Positions 36,324 through 48,600 of a stretch of DNA of 64,000 nucleotides are shown piece after piece. The stretch spans positions 4,843,501 through 4,907,500 of the forward strand of contig NC_084936.1 of assembly GCF_958298935.1 (NCBI RefSeq). Direction: 5' to 3'. This stretch comes from Phragmites australis. Lineage: Eukaryota > Streptophyta > Magnoliopsida > Poales > Poaceae. Made by a program: the position numbers and the translations under genes. The first letter of the stretch is position 1; every line of letters begins with the position of its first letter. Below the pieces are notes generated by a model. That model saw only the letters and a list, made by a program, of their open reading frames with translations. It searched no databases and was not told the DNA's origin.

Positions 36324-37356
36324 TCATGTGTCGCTTGGGGTCCTGTCAGCGGTACTGCCGACGGCTGACTCAGTAGGCGAGTAAGTCCTGGCTGGTGTCA
36401 AGGTGGTGGCGAGGCCGGTGCACCCGTCTATGTCGAAGTCGTTGTCGTCGTCAACGAGCTCACACTCGCTGGGGTCCTCCTCCTCGGAGCCGTCAACTGG
36501 TAACTCAATGTCACCGTCCTGGATCGGCTCCGCAGGCGCTAAACCTCCAGTGGCTGCTGGGACTGGGAAGGGTCCGACCCGGCCATCTGCTATGGCCTCT
36601 GCTATGCGAGCCAGTAAGAGGGGAACACCTGCGATGAAGACGTCCTGAGTCCGACTCACCGGTAGACGGTAGGTACTCTTCCTCGCGGTAGTCCTAGTCC
36701 GGGAGCCACTCATGGCGTGCCCTCTGTTGAGGTCCCGTGTGTGGGCCCTCACTGCTCTCTGCCAACCCTCGCGGTACCTCACTACGGTGTCCTCTGCGGC
36801 GGCTGCCTGGACTCTGGCCTCGTCTAGCAAGATACGGAGAGCTCGCTCCCGTATCTCCGACTCCACTGCCCTCTGATGGGCACCCTCAAACAGCCGGTAG
36901 TAGTCGTCGTACAAGTGCTCCTGAGCGTGGACGTACTGGGCTGTAACTACTGCAGTGGTGCCGTCCTCAACGTCCGGAGTCCTCCATCGCTGACATACGC
37001 GCGCACCAGGCGGCGTACTGGCCAGCACTCGCTGGAATGTGCCTCATAGGTCCGCAAGTCACCTCCCGCACGTGAATCCCACAAAGCTGCTGAAGGGCCT
37101 GTCTGGCCGCCAACTGGTAGGTGTCAGTGAACCGGACGCCTACGGTGTGGATGCGCCACGGCTGCAAACTGACGTCTCTCGAGCAGTCGAACACCTGTAG
37201 GTACACCTCACACATCTGGGAGCCACACTCCTCGTACTCGCGCCCAGTGTACTCGGGGCGTTTGGTGTACCCCAAGCGCATGCAGGCTTCCCACAATATC
37301 TTGGGAAAGTACGGCACCTGCTCACAACGGACTGTCGTCCAGTCCTCGTCCTCCAT
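36324..37356 (-). pseudogene. Extra ORF upstream of gag (ORF0-like), frameshifted
   Basis: Between the primer-binding site and gag lie two sense-strand frames that overlap at 36967-37028 and probably were one. The first (from 37356) begins MEDEDWTTVRCEQVPYFPKI and contains WEACMRLGY, RPEYTGREYEE and DTYQLAARQALQQLC, a pattern I recall from many uncharacterised retroelement-linked proteins of grasses. The second (to 36324) contains a long charged, probably coiled-coil stretch (YRLFEGAHQRAVESEIRERA) and an acidic tail. Neither is Gag, Pol or Env. Extra sense ORFs upstream of gag have been described in some rice gypsy elements (RIRE3/RIRE8 ORF0). Function unknown. Confidence 0.6.
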
Positions 37357-37506
37357 CTACCAGGAAAAAGGGCAGATCAGAACCAGAATAACAACTCCAA
37401 CTAAACAGCCAGAAATTATTGGAGAAGGAAGTTTTATAACAAAGTTTTTGACAAGCACACCGCCACGACAAGACTATCCTAAGGTCACGTCCTACAACCA
37501 AGCGTG

Positions 37507-37518
37507 GCTCTGATACCA
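37507..37518 (-). other. Primer-binding site (initiator Met-tRNA)
   Basis: On the minus strand TGGTATCAGAGC, four bases inside the 5' LTR. It is the complement of the initiator methionine tRNA 3' end used by most plant Ty3/gypsy and Ty1/copia elements. Confidence 0.92.
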
Positions 37519-37522
37519 CTCA

Positions 37523-40500
37523 TGTAAGACCCGCGTTGCCGGGATCTTCTGTGCCTCCTGTATCAGTCCCTGGATTACGTAGCTGATACACACAGTACAA
37601 CAGTTGTAGTATCATAGTCAAACTTCGTACAATACATTAACGTACAGTGTACTTTAAGTTACAAACCATATTGTCCCTTACAAATATGGCCTAGCGGCCT
37701 TCATGAAAAGCACAGTGGAAAAGGACCCAAGCCACAAGCAGCGAGGGTGCGAACACGACACTTAGACTACTCTTCGTCTCCGGCTTCGCCCCTGGCAAAG
37801 TTGGCATTATCTTCTTCATCTGAATGACAACAAGAGTGAGTACAAAAGGTACTCAGCAAGCCCTATACTACTTTCAAGGGTTTGATAGATGCATAATGAA
37901 GTATTTCAAGGATAAGGCTTTACGGAATAGTTTTAGCGTAAATCAGTTTATGCAGGTATTCAGTTGTATTATCAATGATTAACTTTAAAACCGTTTTAAT
38001 AGTTCAAAACTAGTAACAAGTTTTATCTGAGAGTTTTCGGTCCTGGGAGGGGCTATACCTCACTCCCCAGTCCCTTTTTATCACATCTGGTGCACACCTA
38101 GTACCACACAGCCTCTGGCGATATCGAGCCAGGAAACATCACCATACGGACAACTAGTCCACCCACTCACTCATCAAGACACACGCACCCTGAGTCTAGT
38201 CAACGCGATTGCTGCTTTCGCATGTCCATAACCGTGGACACGGCTATTCGAATAGTTTTACGCTCTGCAGAGGCTGTACAACTTTACCCACGCGATATGC
38301 TCAGCCTCCCACTGTTGCATGCAGGGGAGCGAATCATACCGAGACCCACCATAACACCTTTCCTGCCGGGCATTTCCACGAGACACGCCCAAGTACCAGA
38401 GCTGCATGCTTCCGAAGGCCAGCATCCCTTTTTAAGCCATGGCCGGTACTAGAAACCTCCAAGCATGCAGGACAGGATAGTACTTGCCTGCTCGTTGCTC
38501 TCAACCTCCTGGTATGATGTCTGACCCAGTCCAGTGAAAGGAAAGTCAAGTCCTGCCCATACAGGATGCATGGTTGTACGTAGTGGCTAGGCTAGACGGG
38601 CCGCAATGACTCGGTCCTTAAGCGGCCGGGGTGGGCATCTCCCAGCACGAGTATTCCCACAATACCACATGCCCCCAAGAGCATCCCCTCCCACAGAGGA
38701 CTACTCTACCTGCCCCCGCCAAAATAGTTTTCACTAATTTTTTACACACCACCCACCATATCCCACACACCGACAAGGATCTCACATCCATCATGAAATT
38801 CATATCCATCAAGGATTCATGGTATATGACTTGTCATTGGATAATGATAATTTATCATCCCCGAGGAGATGCAGTTTTAAAAGCGACGTCTCTGAGGAGA
38901 CGTATTCAATCCTAAGCATGCTAGATATCAAGACGTCTTCCATCGTTAATATAGATAACAATAGGTAATCCTAGGGTGATATGTATTCTGGGTGAAGTTA
39001 GTTATGGCATGGCAAGTGTTGATAGGATTAACTACTACAAATAATTGCAAAAGCGTAATACATAGCACATGCAGTAGTATTCCCAGTTTTAGTTGAGCAT
39101 GTAGATTATCGGAAAACATAGGTTCAATATGATCAAGGAAAATAGGACTTGCCTTCTCCGGAGTTCTCCTCTTGATTTTGGTCAAAGTCAGGATCCTCTT
39201 CAGCCCGAATAATCCCAGCACAGATCTCGCAAAACAAATGTCCTTGTTCCTGCTCTTGCTCCTCTGTAATTCACAACTACGATCAACACGGCTAAACTAA
39301 AGAAGAACCGATTAACACCAATTGAAAATCCAAATAAGTCCTAACGAACACCACAAGGTGATCAATGAGTAGATCTTGATTTTCGATGAATTTCGGCGAA
39401 AGAATCGCCGAAATCGAAGCCAGAACGGAGAAGTTACGGTTCTGAGAATATTTAAATCTAGAAAACATGGAAAGACACTATTTATGGGTGGGGCCCACTG
39501 AACAGTGAAAGGGGCCTATATGAACAGTGACCAGGTGGGGCCCACTTGGGCTCCATCCGGGCCTGGATGGGCCGAGCCTAGGCCTAGGCTGGGCTCGGAT
39601 CTATAGTAATGGGCCCTCACAGTGCGGCCTACAGAGTCATCGGGCCGGCGGCCTATGGCCTCTAGAACCTGGGCCGGCCCAGGGGGCATGGCCCATTTGC
39701 GGTACAGGCCGGCCTGGCCGACTGGCCGGCCGGTGGGCCAAGCGAGGGTGCGCGGCAGGGCAGCCCACGGCGCACGCGCGCAGCGTGCGGCGGAGGGGAG
39801 GGGATTTGGCGTCGGTGGTGAGGGCTATGACGGCGTGGCGCGGAGAAGCTCACCGGCGACGAGTCTCCGCTAGGGTTTCACCGCGAGAGCTAGACGCCGG
39901 GGCACTTCGCGGCACGACGAACTCGACTGACAGCACGGCGACGACGGTGAGCGGCGGCGGCAGTGTCAGATCAGTGCCGGAGGGGGAAGCGGCGGCGCGG
40001 CAAAATTCGGCAGCACCTCCCCTGCATGGGGAGGCGTTCTTCTTGCAAGAAAATGGGGCTCTGGGTCCCGAAGACCTTGGCACGATGGCCGGAGAACACA
40101 CATACGACGCAGGCACGCGCCGGCGGCGACCAGACACTACGGCGGGAGAAAAATGCTCGGCGGCGCGTGACTAATAGCCTCTAAAGGGCTCGGAAACTCC
40201 CACTAACTAGCCTAGGGGATCCTAGGGGGCAAGGGGCTCACCGGAACGGCAGGGACGAGACGACGGCCGGCGGCGAGTTGCGAAGAGCGGTGGCGACGCT
40301 TGCGGGCTCCTCTTCGCGGACGGCTTGCGTCGGCTTCTGACGAACGGGAGGCTGCACGGGAACGGCGTCCGACCTTCGATACTCCTTGACAGCCCGTCGG
40401 CGGTGTCGACTAATCGGCGAACGACGGTGGCGTAGATTGAGATGGAGGCGGCGGTGATTTGGGCGGTGGTGTGGATGAGGTACGGTGGGGGGGCGAAAAA

Positions 40501-41571
40501 GGGGGAAAAAGGGGGGAGCCAGAGGCTCATATTTATAGCCGGAGGGGAGCGGGGCAACGGCAATGGCGCGGGCACGCGGCGCATTGTGCTGGCCCGGTGA
40601 GTACGGCGGCGAGCGGCGTGAAGGGCAGTGAGGCGCGTGGCGTGGCAGCTTCGCGCTGCTTCGGTATGGGCGCGGGCGCAGAAGTCTCCGCGGCAGGGCA
40701 TGGGCGAGTGGCGCTGTGAGAGGGAGGGGGAGAGAGGAGAGAGAGCGGTAGCTCAGGGGAGTGAAGGACGGCGGTGAGCGGCGTCCTCACTGGCGGCGGG
40801 AGAAAGGAGAGAGGAGAGAGGAGGCGCTTGGTCGGGCGGCTGGATGACGCGCGTCGTGGCGAACGGCTGAGAGGAAAGCGTACACGGGCGCGGACGCCTT
40901 CGTGCGCAGGCGTGCCAGCGGCCGAGACGTGCGGCGGGCTGGGTCGAAAGACGGCCCAGGCGTGGGGATAGGAAGGGCGGGGCGGCCGGATGGGCTGGGA
41001 GACGGTATGGGCCGCGCCAAGAAAAATAAGAGAGGCCGGTGTGGGCTAAGGGAGAAGAAAGGAAAAGAAACCGGCCCATGGGGAAAATTAGAGAAGTAAA
41101 TAGAGAAGAGAAAAAGAAAGGGAGAAACAACATGAAGTTTGAAATAATTCAATTTGGCAAATTTTGAATTTGGAATCCTGACTTTGGATTAAGATCAACT
41201 TCAATTAGATTGAAGTTGATTCATTTTGGATATCTGGTTTAAAGGGAATTTGAATCTGAAATTGATTTTTGAGCTGACCAGAATCTAAGAGTAGGTTTGA
41301 ATTGAGAGACATTCATTTCAAACCTCCACACAAAGAATCATAAAATCCAATAATGCATGACAGTCAACCTAATGCAGTGATCTTGCTAGAATTTGCACTG
41401 GTAAACTTTGGAACAACTAGTCAACTCCATACCTCTAACATATGTGAAGGTGTATATACTGGCATACATACACATCCCTGTACATGTACTAGCTTACTTA
41501 ATTATCCTCAAAAAGTTTTAATTTAGAGCTAATTCTGTAATTATACAATATGCTAAACACAGGGTGTTATA
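37523..41571 (-). repeat. 5' LTR of the Tekay-like element (4,049 bp)
   Basis: On the sense (minus) strand it begins TGTTATA... at 41571 instead of TGTAACA, through a point change, and ends ...CTTACA at 37523. A TATA box lies about 1,035 bp in, so U3 is about 1.1 kb and the transcribed R-U5 part about 3 kb. GC-rich blocks with short frames occur near 39.5-41.1 kb but show no recognisable protein. Confidence 0.93.
40531..40537 (-). promoter_or_regulatory. TATA box of the Tekay-like 5' LTR
   Basis: On the minus strand GGCTATAAATATGAGCC, in a GC-rich surrounding. Transcription of the element would start about 30 bases downstream, near 40500. Confidence 0.7.
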
Positions 41572-41576
41572 GGCTG

Positions 41577-42900
41577 CGCGGCGAGGCGTCGGCTCCTTCT
41601 CGGAGCGCGATCAGGGGCAGACGTCAGAAGGTTCCTACAGGGCGGCAACACCAGGGGGCAGGAATCTCCCGAGACAGCTTGTTGATGAAGGATCGAACCG
41701 GCGAGACAGTTGATGAGTCCAGGTGAGACCTCCTGGAGGTGCTGCTGCTCCGTTCTCCAGCGTTAACAGGCAGTATCCTGTTCCTTGCCCAACATCGCAC
41801 CCGGAAGCGGCTCAGTCTAGTATTAGAGCGGCGGCCCGCAGAACGGGCTGAAGAACGAGCAACGCGGCCCGCAGTGCTGGAAATGGGCGTTTGGCCACCA
41901 GGAACTGGGCTAAAATAATTGGCCTATGTAGCAAATCCTTGGCCCACGGCAGCAGTAGGAGACCTCGAGCTGTGCCCTGTGTGGTCTCCACTTATGCAGT
42001 CGTGGCGAGACGCAAAGGACCGAGAGATCAGTCTGATCCGCAAGAGTAGCCTTGACCTCCATACGTTCCACCCAACAGTGCTGACCCAGGAGGTACCTAG
42101 CCGTGGAAGCAGACCAAGTATGTGGAGGGACTCCATGGAGGGCGAGGACAGCTCTGTAAGGAAGAAAACTAGCCGAGGCCCCCGCCAGCCTCGTCCATGG
42201 AAGAAAATACCATGAGACATCGGACGGTCAAGGACGCCCACTAGCTGCTACAATAGTATCACGCGCAGCCTGCGAGCGACAAACAATCAGGAAGTTTTCG
42301 GGGGCGAAGATCTTGACACTAAAGTCCACCGCGGGCACACCGAGAGCTCCCAGATGAGGACGGAGATAGCACGCCCCTGAAAGCCTTGTCTAGCCTGATC
42401 GGCGTAAGCAAGGATTGCCCAACGCAGACGAGACTCTTCCACAGAGAATTCATCAGACCACGGCACAACATAGCGCTCAGGCGCCACTACCGGAGCCGGG
42501 GGGGACAACCTCCATGGCGGACGTCTGAGAGGCAAAGGCAACAAGATTGAGAGAAGGAGGATACTGCGGCGAAGAGGGAGGCGTGGAGCCGAAAGTCGCC
42601 GACCCACATGGCGTCGAACCTAGGTGGTCCGCAACAGGAACGAAGGGCGGCATGTTGGGGCTGACCACCGAGTCAGGCGGTGTGGAACCGGTCAAAGAAG
42701 AGAGCCGGAAGATCTGTCGATAGCGGCCAGAAGCGTCGGAGCCAGAGGAGCTGGCACGAGGCCTCTTGCAATCCTTAGCGCAGTGGCTAAACTACCGGCA
42801 GTGGAAACAACGGGGCGGTAGTCGACAATCCACGCGCCGGTGAGACGTGGATAGGCAGTTGAGGCACCGACTGTCCAGAGCAGCAAGGAAACTGCGCCGG
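41577..42900 (-). pseudogene. LINE ORF1 (nucleic-acid-binding protein), broken
   Basis: Read on the minus strand from about 42880, two CCHC knuckles follow each other: CLNCLSTSHRRVDC and CFHCR-stop-FSHCAKDC, both spaced C-x2-C-x4-H-x4-C; the second is broken by an in-frame TAG at about 42792. A proline/serine-rich linker follows (42700-42480), then YVVPWSDEFSVEESRLRWAI and NFLIVCRSQAARDTIVAAS, which resemble the DUF4283-like RNA-binding part of plant L1 ORF1 proteins. Further stops and shifts lie downstream. The 3' part is separated from ORF2 by the gypsy insertion. Confidence 0.7.
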
Positions 42901-42962
42901 GCAGTAGCGGGGTTGAGGGCAGGACAGAAAGGCCCTCCTGAGTTCCTCACCCCTCTACAAGC

Positions 42963-43071
42963 TAAATTGTATTACGAAATCTCACAATCTATAGTTTGAA
43001 AGGAAAAAACTTCCACAAATTCTATAAAATAGATTGACTTCTCACCACCTAAAACTAAAACAAGCATGCCC
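42963..43071. mobile_element. Right part of the split Tourist-like MITE
   Basis: Continues the MITE begun at 23390 and ends AAAACAAGCATGCCC before TTA. See the left part for the reasoning. The second copy of the LINE target duplication, CTCACCCCTCTACAAGC, spans 42946-42962 immediately before it. Confidence 0.75.
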
Positions 43072-43074
43072 TTA

Positions 43075-44071
43075 CTTATGCCCACACACGTGAAAGGAGG
43101 CCGATGACAACCGAAAAGTCGTGCGTGAGTAGCTAAACTTTCTTACCCTCCACCCCATATGTCATACTCATTTTCTTGCTAAGCTTTGCTACAAATGGGA
43201 TGGTCATTTTATTCATCACATTTTTTTGACAGCCATACTTTGGCAAAGGTTCGTTATAGTAAAATTAGACGCCAACTAAATAGACCTTAAATTCATTTCT
43301 TGAGCGTTCAAAATAAGAGCATCAATTGTAGTGAGGTTTATGTATGGTAGGCCCAGCGGTACAATAATTGTACAACTCATCTGTAAAAGAAAAGGACAGC
43401 TGTACAATTCGTGAGCTGCTAACACCCTCACGTCCAATGGAAAACTCCCATTGGATGCTCCGCCCTAACATGGTGTAACAACGTATGCAAATTTATTTTG
43501 CGAGGAAACATATGCAACATTTGAAGTACACATTTGCAACAAATGTAAAACTAATACCTAATACTGAAAAAAATGAAATAGCATCTTCTCGAAAAAAAAT
43601 GCGTAAACTCATGAGTAAAGAACTAAAAAAACTCTTATATAGTTCAAAAATTAAAAAAGAAAACCCTAACATGTGATGGTAAAACACTACAACATATGAA
43701 AATAACAGATGCAATATCTGAAAATATAATAACAGAGGTAAAATTCAAAAGTACCCTCTGCAACATTTTACAAACATGCAAGCAACAACCGAGAAGATGT
43801 ATAACAAAAATGGAGGTTCTATATAGCAGATCACTGAAAACTTCGTTCGGTACGCTTGACCTCTACTAGCCATTGGATGGTGATGGTCGTCTAATCTTGC
43901 AGCCGTTTCCCTTCTTCAGCAGCGCATCGTCTTCTTCCCGATGCTTGCCCCCGTCTCACCCTCCTACTTTGGTCTCCAATTACGGCAGATTCAGAAAAAA
44001 TGATTATCCCAGAAAAAATGATTATCCCACTTCTTAGATTAAGGATCTAGATATCATACTTATCAGACTAA
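43075..44071. other. Intergenic repeats remnants
   Basis: No gene. A possible MITE end (CCAACTAAATAGACCTTAA) lies near 43273-43291 without a visible partner. The stretch 43480-43860 has recurrent GCAACATATG/GCAACATTT wording seen in degraded grass repeats; I could not define its borders. Confidence 0.4.
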
Positions 44072-44390
44072 GGCTCCGTTTGATTGCAAGAAACGTTTCA
44101 GATTCTCTGATGATTCTCTAGAATCCCTGCCAAACGCACCAAAACGTGAAACGTTTCACCTTGAATCACCTAAAACGTTTCTTATTTTTAACACTACGAG
44201 GAGAATCACCTAAAATATTGTTTCACCCGTTTCGAGAATCACTTAGGTCATTTTTCTTCAAAAATCCGAATCCAGAATCCCTGCCAAACGTTTTTAGAAA
44301 ATTGAGGGTGATTCACCAGAGAAACGTTTCCAGGAAGAATCTGAAACCGAAACGTTTCTGGGAGAATCTGAAGCCATACCAAACAAGCCC
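44072..44390. mobile_element. Tourist-like (PIF/Harbinger) MITE
   Basis: A 319-bp element with ends GGCTCCGTTTGATT and, in reverse complement, GGGCTTGTTTGGTA, flanked by TAA on both sides (44069-44071 and 44391-44393). The interior repeats GAATC/AAACGTTTC motifs in both orientations, for example AACGTTTC and GAAACGTTT. Same superfamily as the element at 1534 but a different family. Confidence 0.85.
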
Positions 44391-45640
44391 TAAGAGTGTC
44401 ACATAGGCTACTATATATAAAAGATTACTGAAAAACAAAAATTTAATGAGTGTCTTATGTACCCTATAGTTATAATGTAGATCCGCTCCTGTCTCCGGTG
44501 GTGCTCTTACAGCCTTGATAACCCTAATGTGCTGAGCCTTCTCTCTCATGTCACCGATTCCGCTCACCATTGGTCCTCTGTCACCGTGGCCAGCGGCACC
44601 TTGCCACCCCGCTCGCTGCAAGCTTCCCTCTAGCCACCTTACCCAAGTTATTCTCATACTAGGAAGGAGATGGATGGTCCAAATTGTATAGTGTTTTTTA
44701 TTAGAAAGCGGTTGGGAGTAGAATGCCCCTTGACCTCACGTGAGGCAACAGGACCAGAGATGAGCCAAGGTCTTCCAGCCGCTCGAATTCTGACTGGTCA
44801 GCCCTGTCTCTACTTAAAGTATGACCAACCGAGCAGTGCGAGACCGGGGTTTGAACCCCGGCCGGCTCGGCACAGGCCTAGTGCCTTGCCACCCATTTTC
44901 GTAGTAAATAAAAAAGAGAGGATGTTTTGGAATATACACAATCAAAATTTATAAATTTTTAGATAAAAGCTCAACATTCGATGTCAAACACATGCACTCA
45001 TCCCCCCCTTCACCCACCCAAAAAAATTAATTGGCAAATTGTCGAAGCGAGGAGAATGCACCGCTCGTGCCAAATTTACTTGCACAAGTATGAATTTACC
45101 CCACGAATTACTTCTCGCACATCTACTCACGGCAAAATTAGAGACTAGAGAAAAATAGCTCGTTTTCAAACCTTTTCCTTTTTTTGGGCGATGAACCATG
45201 CCTTTTCCAACTTGCTGTTGCAACTTGAAAGCCGGATAAAACTGACGCAGTGATGAAACATGTGAACCTTAACAAGCTCCAAGCACCTGTTTCTGATCAA
45301 TCACACACTTCCAGGCTGCAATCACAGAATCCCTGTAGCACATTGCTAGATCACAAACAAGAACATGGTCTCCAGGATCATATAATCAACCACAGTGTCT
45401 GAATCCGGTCTAAATATCCGGAAAATCATACCGTCGAAACGCGGGTTTCAACAATAGTCTATACTATGAATTGACTTCAATCGACTTGACACTACGTTAA
45501 GTGCTCACCCCTTCATTTCCTAAGCAGCTCCTAGTTGTGTGCAGCTTCAGAGCATATGCCAGGTTCATGCTAACCATTCACAAATCAACAATATCCTAGG
45601 CAACGAGTTTGTGTATGTAGTCTACGTTTTCAAGAGATAC
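44391..45640. other. Intergenic DNA downstream of NRPD2
   Basis: Contains a tRNA-T-arm-like hairpin at 44845-44860 (listed separately) and 3' flank of the polymerase subunit gene. No further gene recognised. The 3'UTR of NRPD2 probably runs from 45650 down to around 45.3 kb, but I see no decisive polyadenylation signal. Confidence 0.4.
44845..44860 (+). other. tRNA T-arm-like hairpin, possible SINE remnant
   Basis: CGGGGTTTGAACCCCG forms a perfect five-pair stem with a seven-base TTTGAAC loop and matches a Pol III B-box (GGTTTGAACCC). No D-arm/A-box or acceptor stem can be found at the right distance, so this is not a tRNA gene; a degraded tRNA-derived SINE is the likeliest explanation. Confidence 0.35.
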
Positions 45641-45650
45641 TGATGGCGTT

Positions 45651-48600
45651 CTAGCGGACCTCGGTCTCAAACTTAAGGTTGATCCCCATACTAAATAGCT
45701 CCTGGTACAGCAGCTTCGCGCCATAAGGCACGTTGATCCGGACGATGTTCTCCGCGGATCGGCAGAACAGGCAGTAGGGGCCGTGCACCTTCTTCCCGCC
45801 TTCGACCGGCCTCACGATCACGTTGGCCACACGCTCGCACGCCTGGCAAATGTGCATCTGCGAGAAGTCGCTCAGCATGAACAGCCGCTCGTGGAGGTTG
45901 GCAGCAGCGCCGTGGGCGAGGATGCAGTCGCGCTCCATCTCCCCGAACTTGACACCGCCAAACCGCTTCTTGTCCTCCACCGGCTGCCTGGTGAGCGGGT
46001 GCACCGGCCCAGTGTTCCGGAACTTCACCTTGTCCTCGGACATGTGGACCAGCCGCTGGTAGAAGGTCGGGCCGATGAAGACCAGGGACGGCATCCTCTC
46101 GCCGGTCTGGCCGTTCAGGACGCTCTCGCCACCCCACCTTGAAAACCCAGCCCTGAAACACGACGAGGTAACGTAAAACATGAACAGAAACTGCGTGAGA
46201 AGAGTGTTGAAATGGCCAGTGAGTCTAATGTCTGCATTTTTTAGTGCGTTTCGCTTGATGAATCATGGGAATGCATTGCATGCTCCTATAGTTTTGTTAT
46301 ATGGGCAAAACAAGCACATGTAAAAAGAGATGACAATGAAGATCCTTCACATGGACATGCCATTAGCAGTTATCAGTAGGCTGGCTGTCTACTAATTTCA
46401 CCACATATGTGCGACCGCAAAGCGCAAAGTGGAGAGAAAGAATCAATCATTTAAACATAACTTACTTGTGCAACTGTTCAGTGATCACGTCCAGGGATGG
46501 AGTGGTGAATGGTGTCGCGTATCTGACTGTCCCACCAAGAGCAATCCCCTTTCCCAAAGCAGCTTCAAGCAACTGACCAGGAGTTTGACGAGTTGGAAAG
46601 CCGTGTGGGTTTATCACGATGTCTGGAACTATCCCTTGGCGAGTAAATGGGAAGTTCTCCTGAGAATCCAAGAGTCCAACCACTCCTTTTTGTCCATGCA
46701 TGCTGGCAAACTTGTCTCCAACGCATGGTGAGCGAGACTACAACAATTATCAGATCAATTACTAAAAAAATTTGACAAGTGGACATTAACTAAGAATTTT
46801 ATAGCAAAAGATGAGTAATAGCATAAGCATGGTACTAATGGCATGAAATGGTACAAATAAGAAGAAAAAGCCGATTAATATACTATTGTATATTGGGTGG
46901 CTTGGGAGCACTAATAGTCAAGACAAACAATGTAGACCATCTATCACTTCCTAAAATCATGAAGAGCAAGATCATGCATCAGATGAGCAAAACTCCTAGT
47001 AAAGATCATTCCATTCACAATGAACAGACATGTTAGCAATTCAATGCTAAAGAAAGAGCTCTAGTCAAAATATAAAGAAGTTTGTCGAAAGTAAAAAAGG
47101 AAACACCCATTACAGTACTTAAAATCAACATTCGACCCATGGGTCCTAAAGCTAAAACATGGAAGTACCAAGAAGTTATGCAGTTTCAGAGTATACAACG
47201 AAGCAATTTTTAAAAGTGAAAACTGAATGTAGGGCACAAACTAAGCGATATTTATCTATAGCTTTCTGTGGATATCTAATTGTATGACCAAAGTCATATG
47301 AATGCATTGTTACAGTAAATGGAAAAATCCACCCGAAACAACAAGAGGAAAAAGTAAAAAAAATATGGGAAAGGGAGCGTAGGTTGGAGGACTAGTTATT
47401 GTAATTCTTAACTTCAAAGTGAGTACAACAAAGGATAGCAAAGTGACTACCTATCTAGGACCTCTAGGACCAGATGACACTTAACCATCAAATTCGCATG
47501 AAACTAATATTGAAATTATATTGTAGAACCCCAATCTATGATATTTTCTCAGTTAATTGTTTAGATAAGAAGACAAACCAGCCAGATAGCAGAGAATGTC
47601 ATGCGGAACTCTACCTTGTTGTAAGTGTTAGGTGAATGCCATTACATGTAAATATGGGTCATGAAATACAATGCCAAATAATTTTATAAAGATTATATCA
47701 CTCACCTGTCTTAGAGTAACATTTGCAAAGTTCACCCCATCATCATTCGCTGAAAGAACTACCTTCTCCACCATCCCTTTCTCAGTATGCATCAGTTTGA
47801 CACTATGATCTTCGCCAGATTCTGTGACCTTTCCAATGACAATGTCACCACTTTGAAGACTTGCTCCAATATATGGTAAACCATCGTTATCCAGACTGTC
47901 AACCCGCCCTCTCTTGCTTTGCATTTTCCCAAATTTAATATTTTCCCTATGTTTGAGTCGTTTCGTGACGTCTTTGTTTTCGATCTGTGCTTTATAGTTC
48001 TTGAAATGTAGTGTCCGAAACATGCCACGCTCTAAAGAGGCCCTATTCAATACCAGAGAATCTTCTTGGTTAAACCCCTGATGAACGCTGACTGAGACTA
48101 TTGCATTTTGGCCATTGAAATATTCTGGTCTAGTAAAGTCATCTTTTCTTCCAAAGTTATGGTCCGTCTTTCCAAGACAGTCTGCCACCACAGTTTTGAA
48201 CAAGGGTCTCTGTGGATAGTAGATTTGATGTGAAAGGGCATCAAATCTATAGTGAGAATTTGTAGGGGAGTATCCAATAGCCTGCTGTGATAGTTTTTCA
48301 GCTTGCATCAGAACCCTCCGAGCAGAATCATGGTTGGCAAAGGGAGTGATACTGCAACTCAGCCCTAGCAAGAAAGAAGGGTCAAGTTCACAATGAGTAT
48401 AGCCGAAAGACCCCTCTTCTTTGTACCCTGCAAAGAGATGCCTAACTCCAGAAGCACATTGGATATCCTCCTCTTCTTCAACACCAATCAGCTCAATTAT
48501 ATTTTTATCCATAAGTTCCTGAAATGAGTATATTCCATCTTTTGGCTTCATGATCCTTCTTAGATTTTCAACTATAAGAAGTGGTCTTAGAATTCTCCCT

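Larger units (their letters stand above)
27412..41571 (-). mobile_element. Tekay/Del-like Ty3/gypsy retrotransposon, complete structure
   Basis: A 14,160-bp element in minus orientation: 5' LTR 37523-41571, 3' LTR 27412-31407, internal 31408-37522. Both outer borders carry GGCTG (27407-27411 and 41572-41576), a perfect 5-bp target duplication. The primer-binding site matches initiator Met-tRNA and the pol C-terminus is chromodomain-like, which with the very long LTRs points to the Tekay/Del lineage. The LTRs differ by only a few percent by eye, so the insertion is fairly young, yet gag-pol has four in-frame stops and the element cannot move by itself. It sits in the LINE. Confidence 0.93.
23443..42945 (-). 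mobile_element. L1-type LINE (minus strand), itself interrupted by a gypsy element
   Basis: The 3' end is the T-run at 23443-23453 (a poly(A) tail on the minus strand); the 5' end is at about 42945. Flanking repeats CTCACCCTCTACAAGC (23427-23442) and CTCACCCCTCTACAAGC (42946-42962) differ by one base and are the target duplication. Without the gypsy insertion (27412-41571 plus one GGCTG copy) the LINE is about 5.3 kb. Order from its 5' end: ORF1-like region with two zinc knuckles, then ORF2 with endonuclease, reverse transcriptase and a C-terminal zinc-finger region. It begins close to the zinc knuckles, so it may be 5'-truncated. Confidence 0.9.

Noticed and set aside
44845..44860. tRNA gene suggested by a perfect T-arm
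   Set aside because: No acceptor stem, D-arm or anticodon arm can be built around it; kept only as a possible SINE remnant.
45691..46161. A 156-codon minus-strand frame within the last NRPD2 exon
   Set aside because: It is an out-of-frame shadow; the true frame is fixed by splice phase and homology to RPB2-type C-termini.
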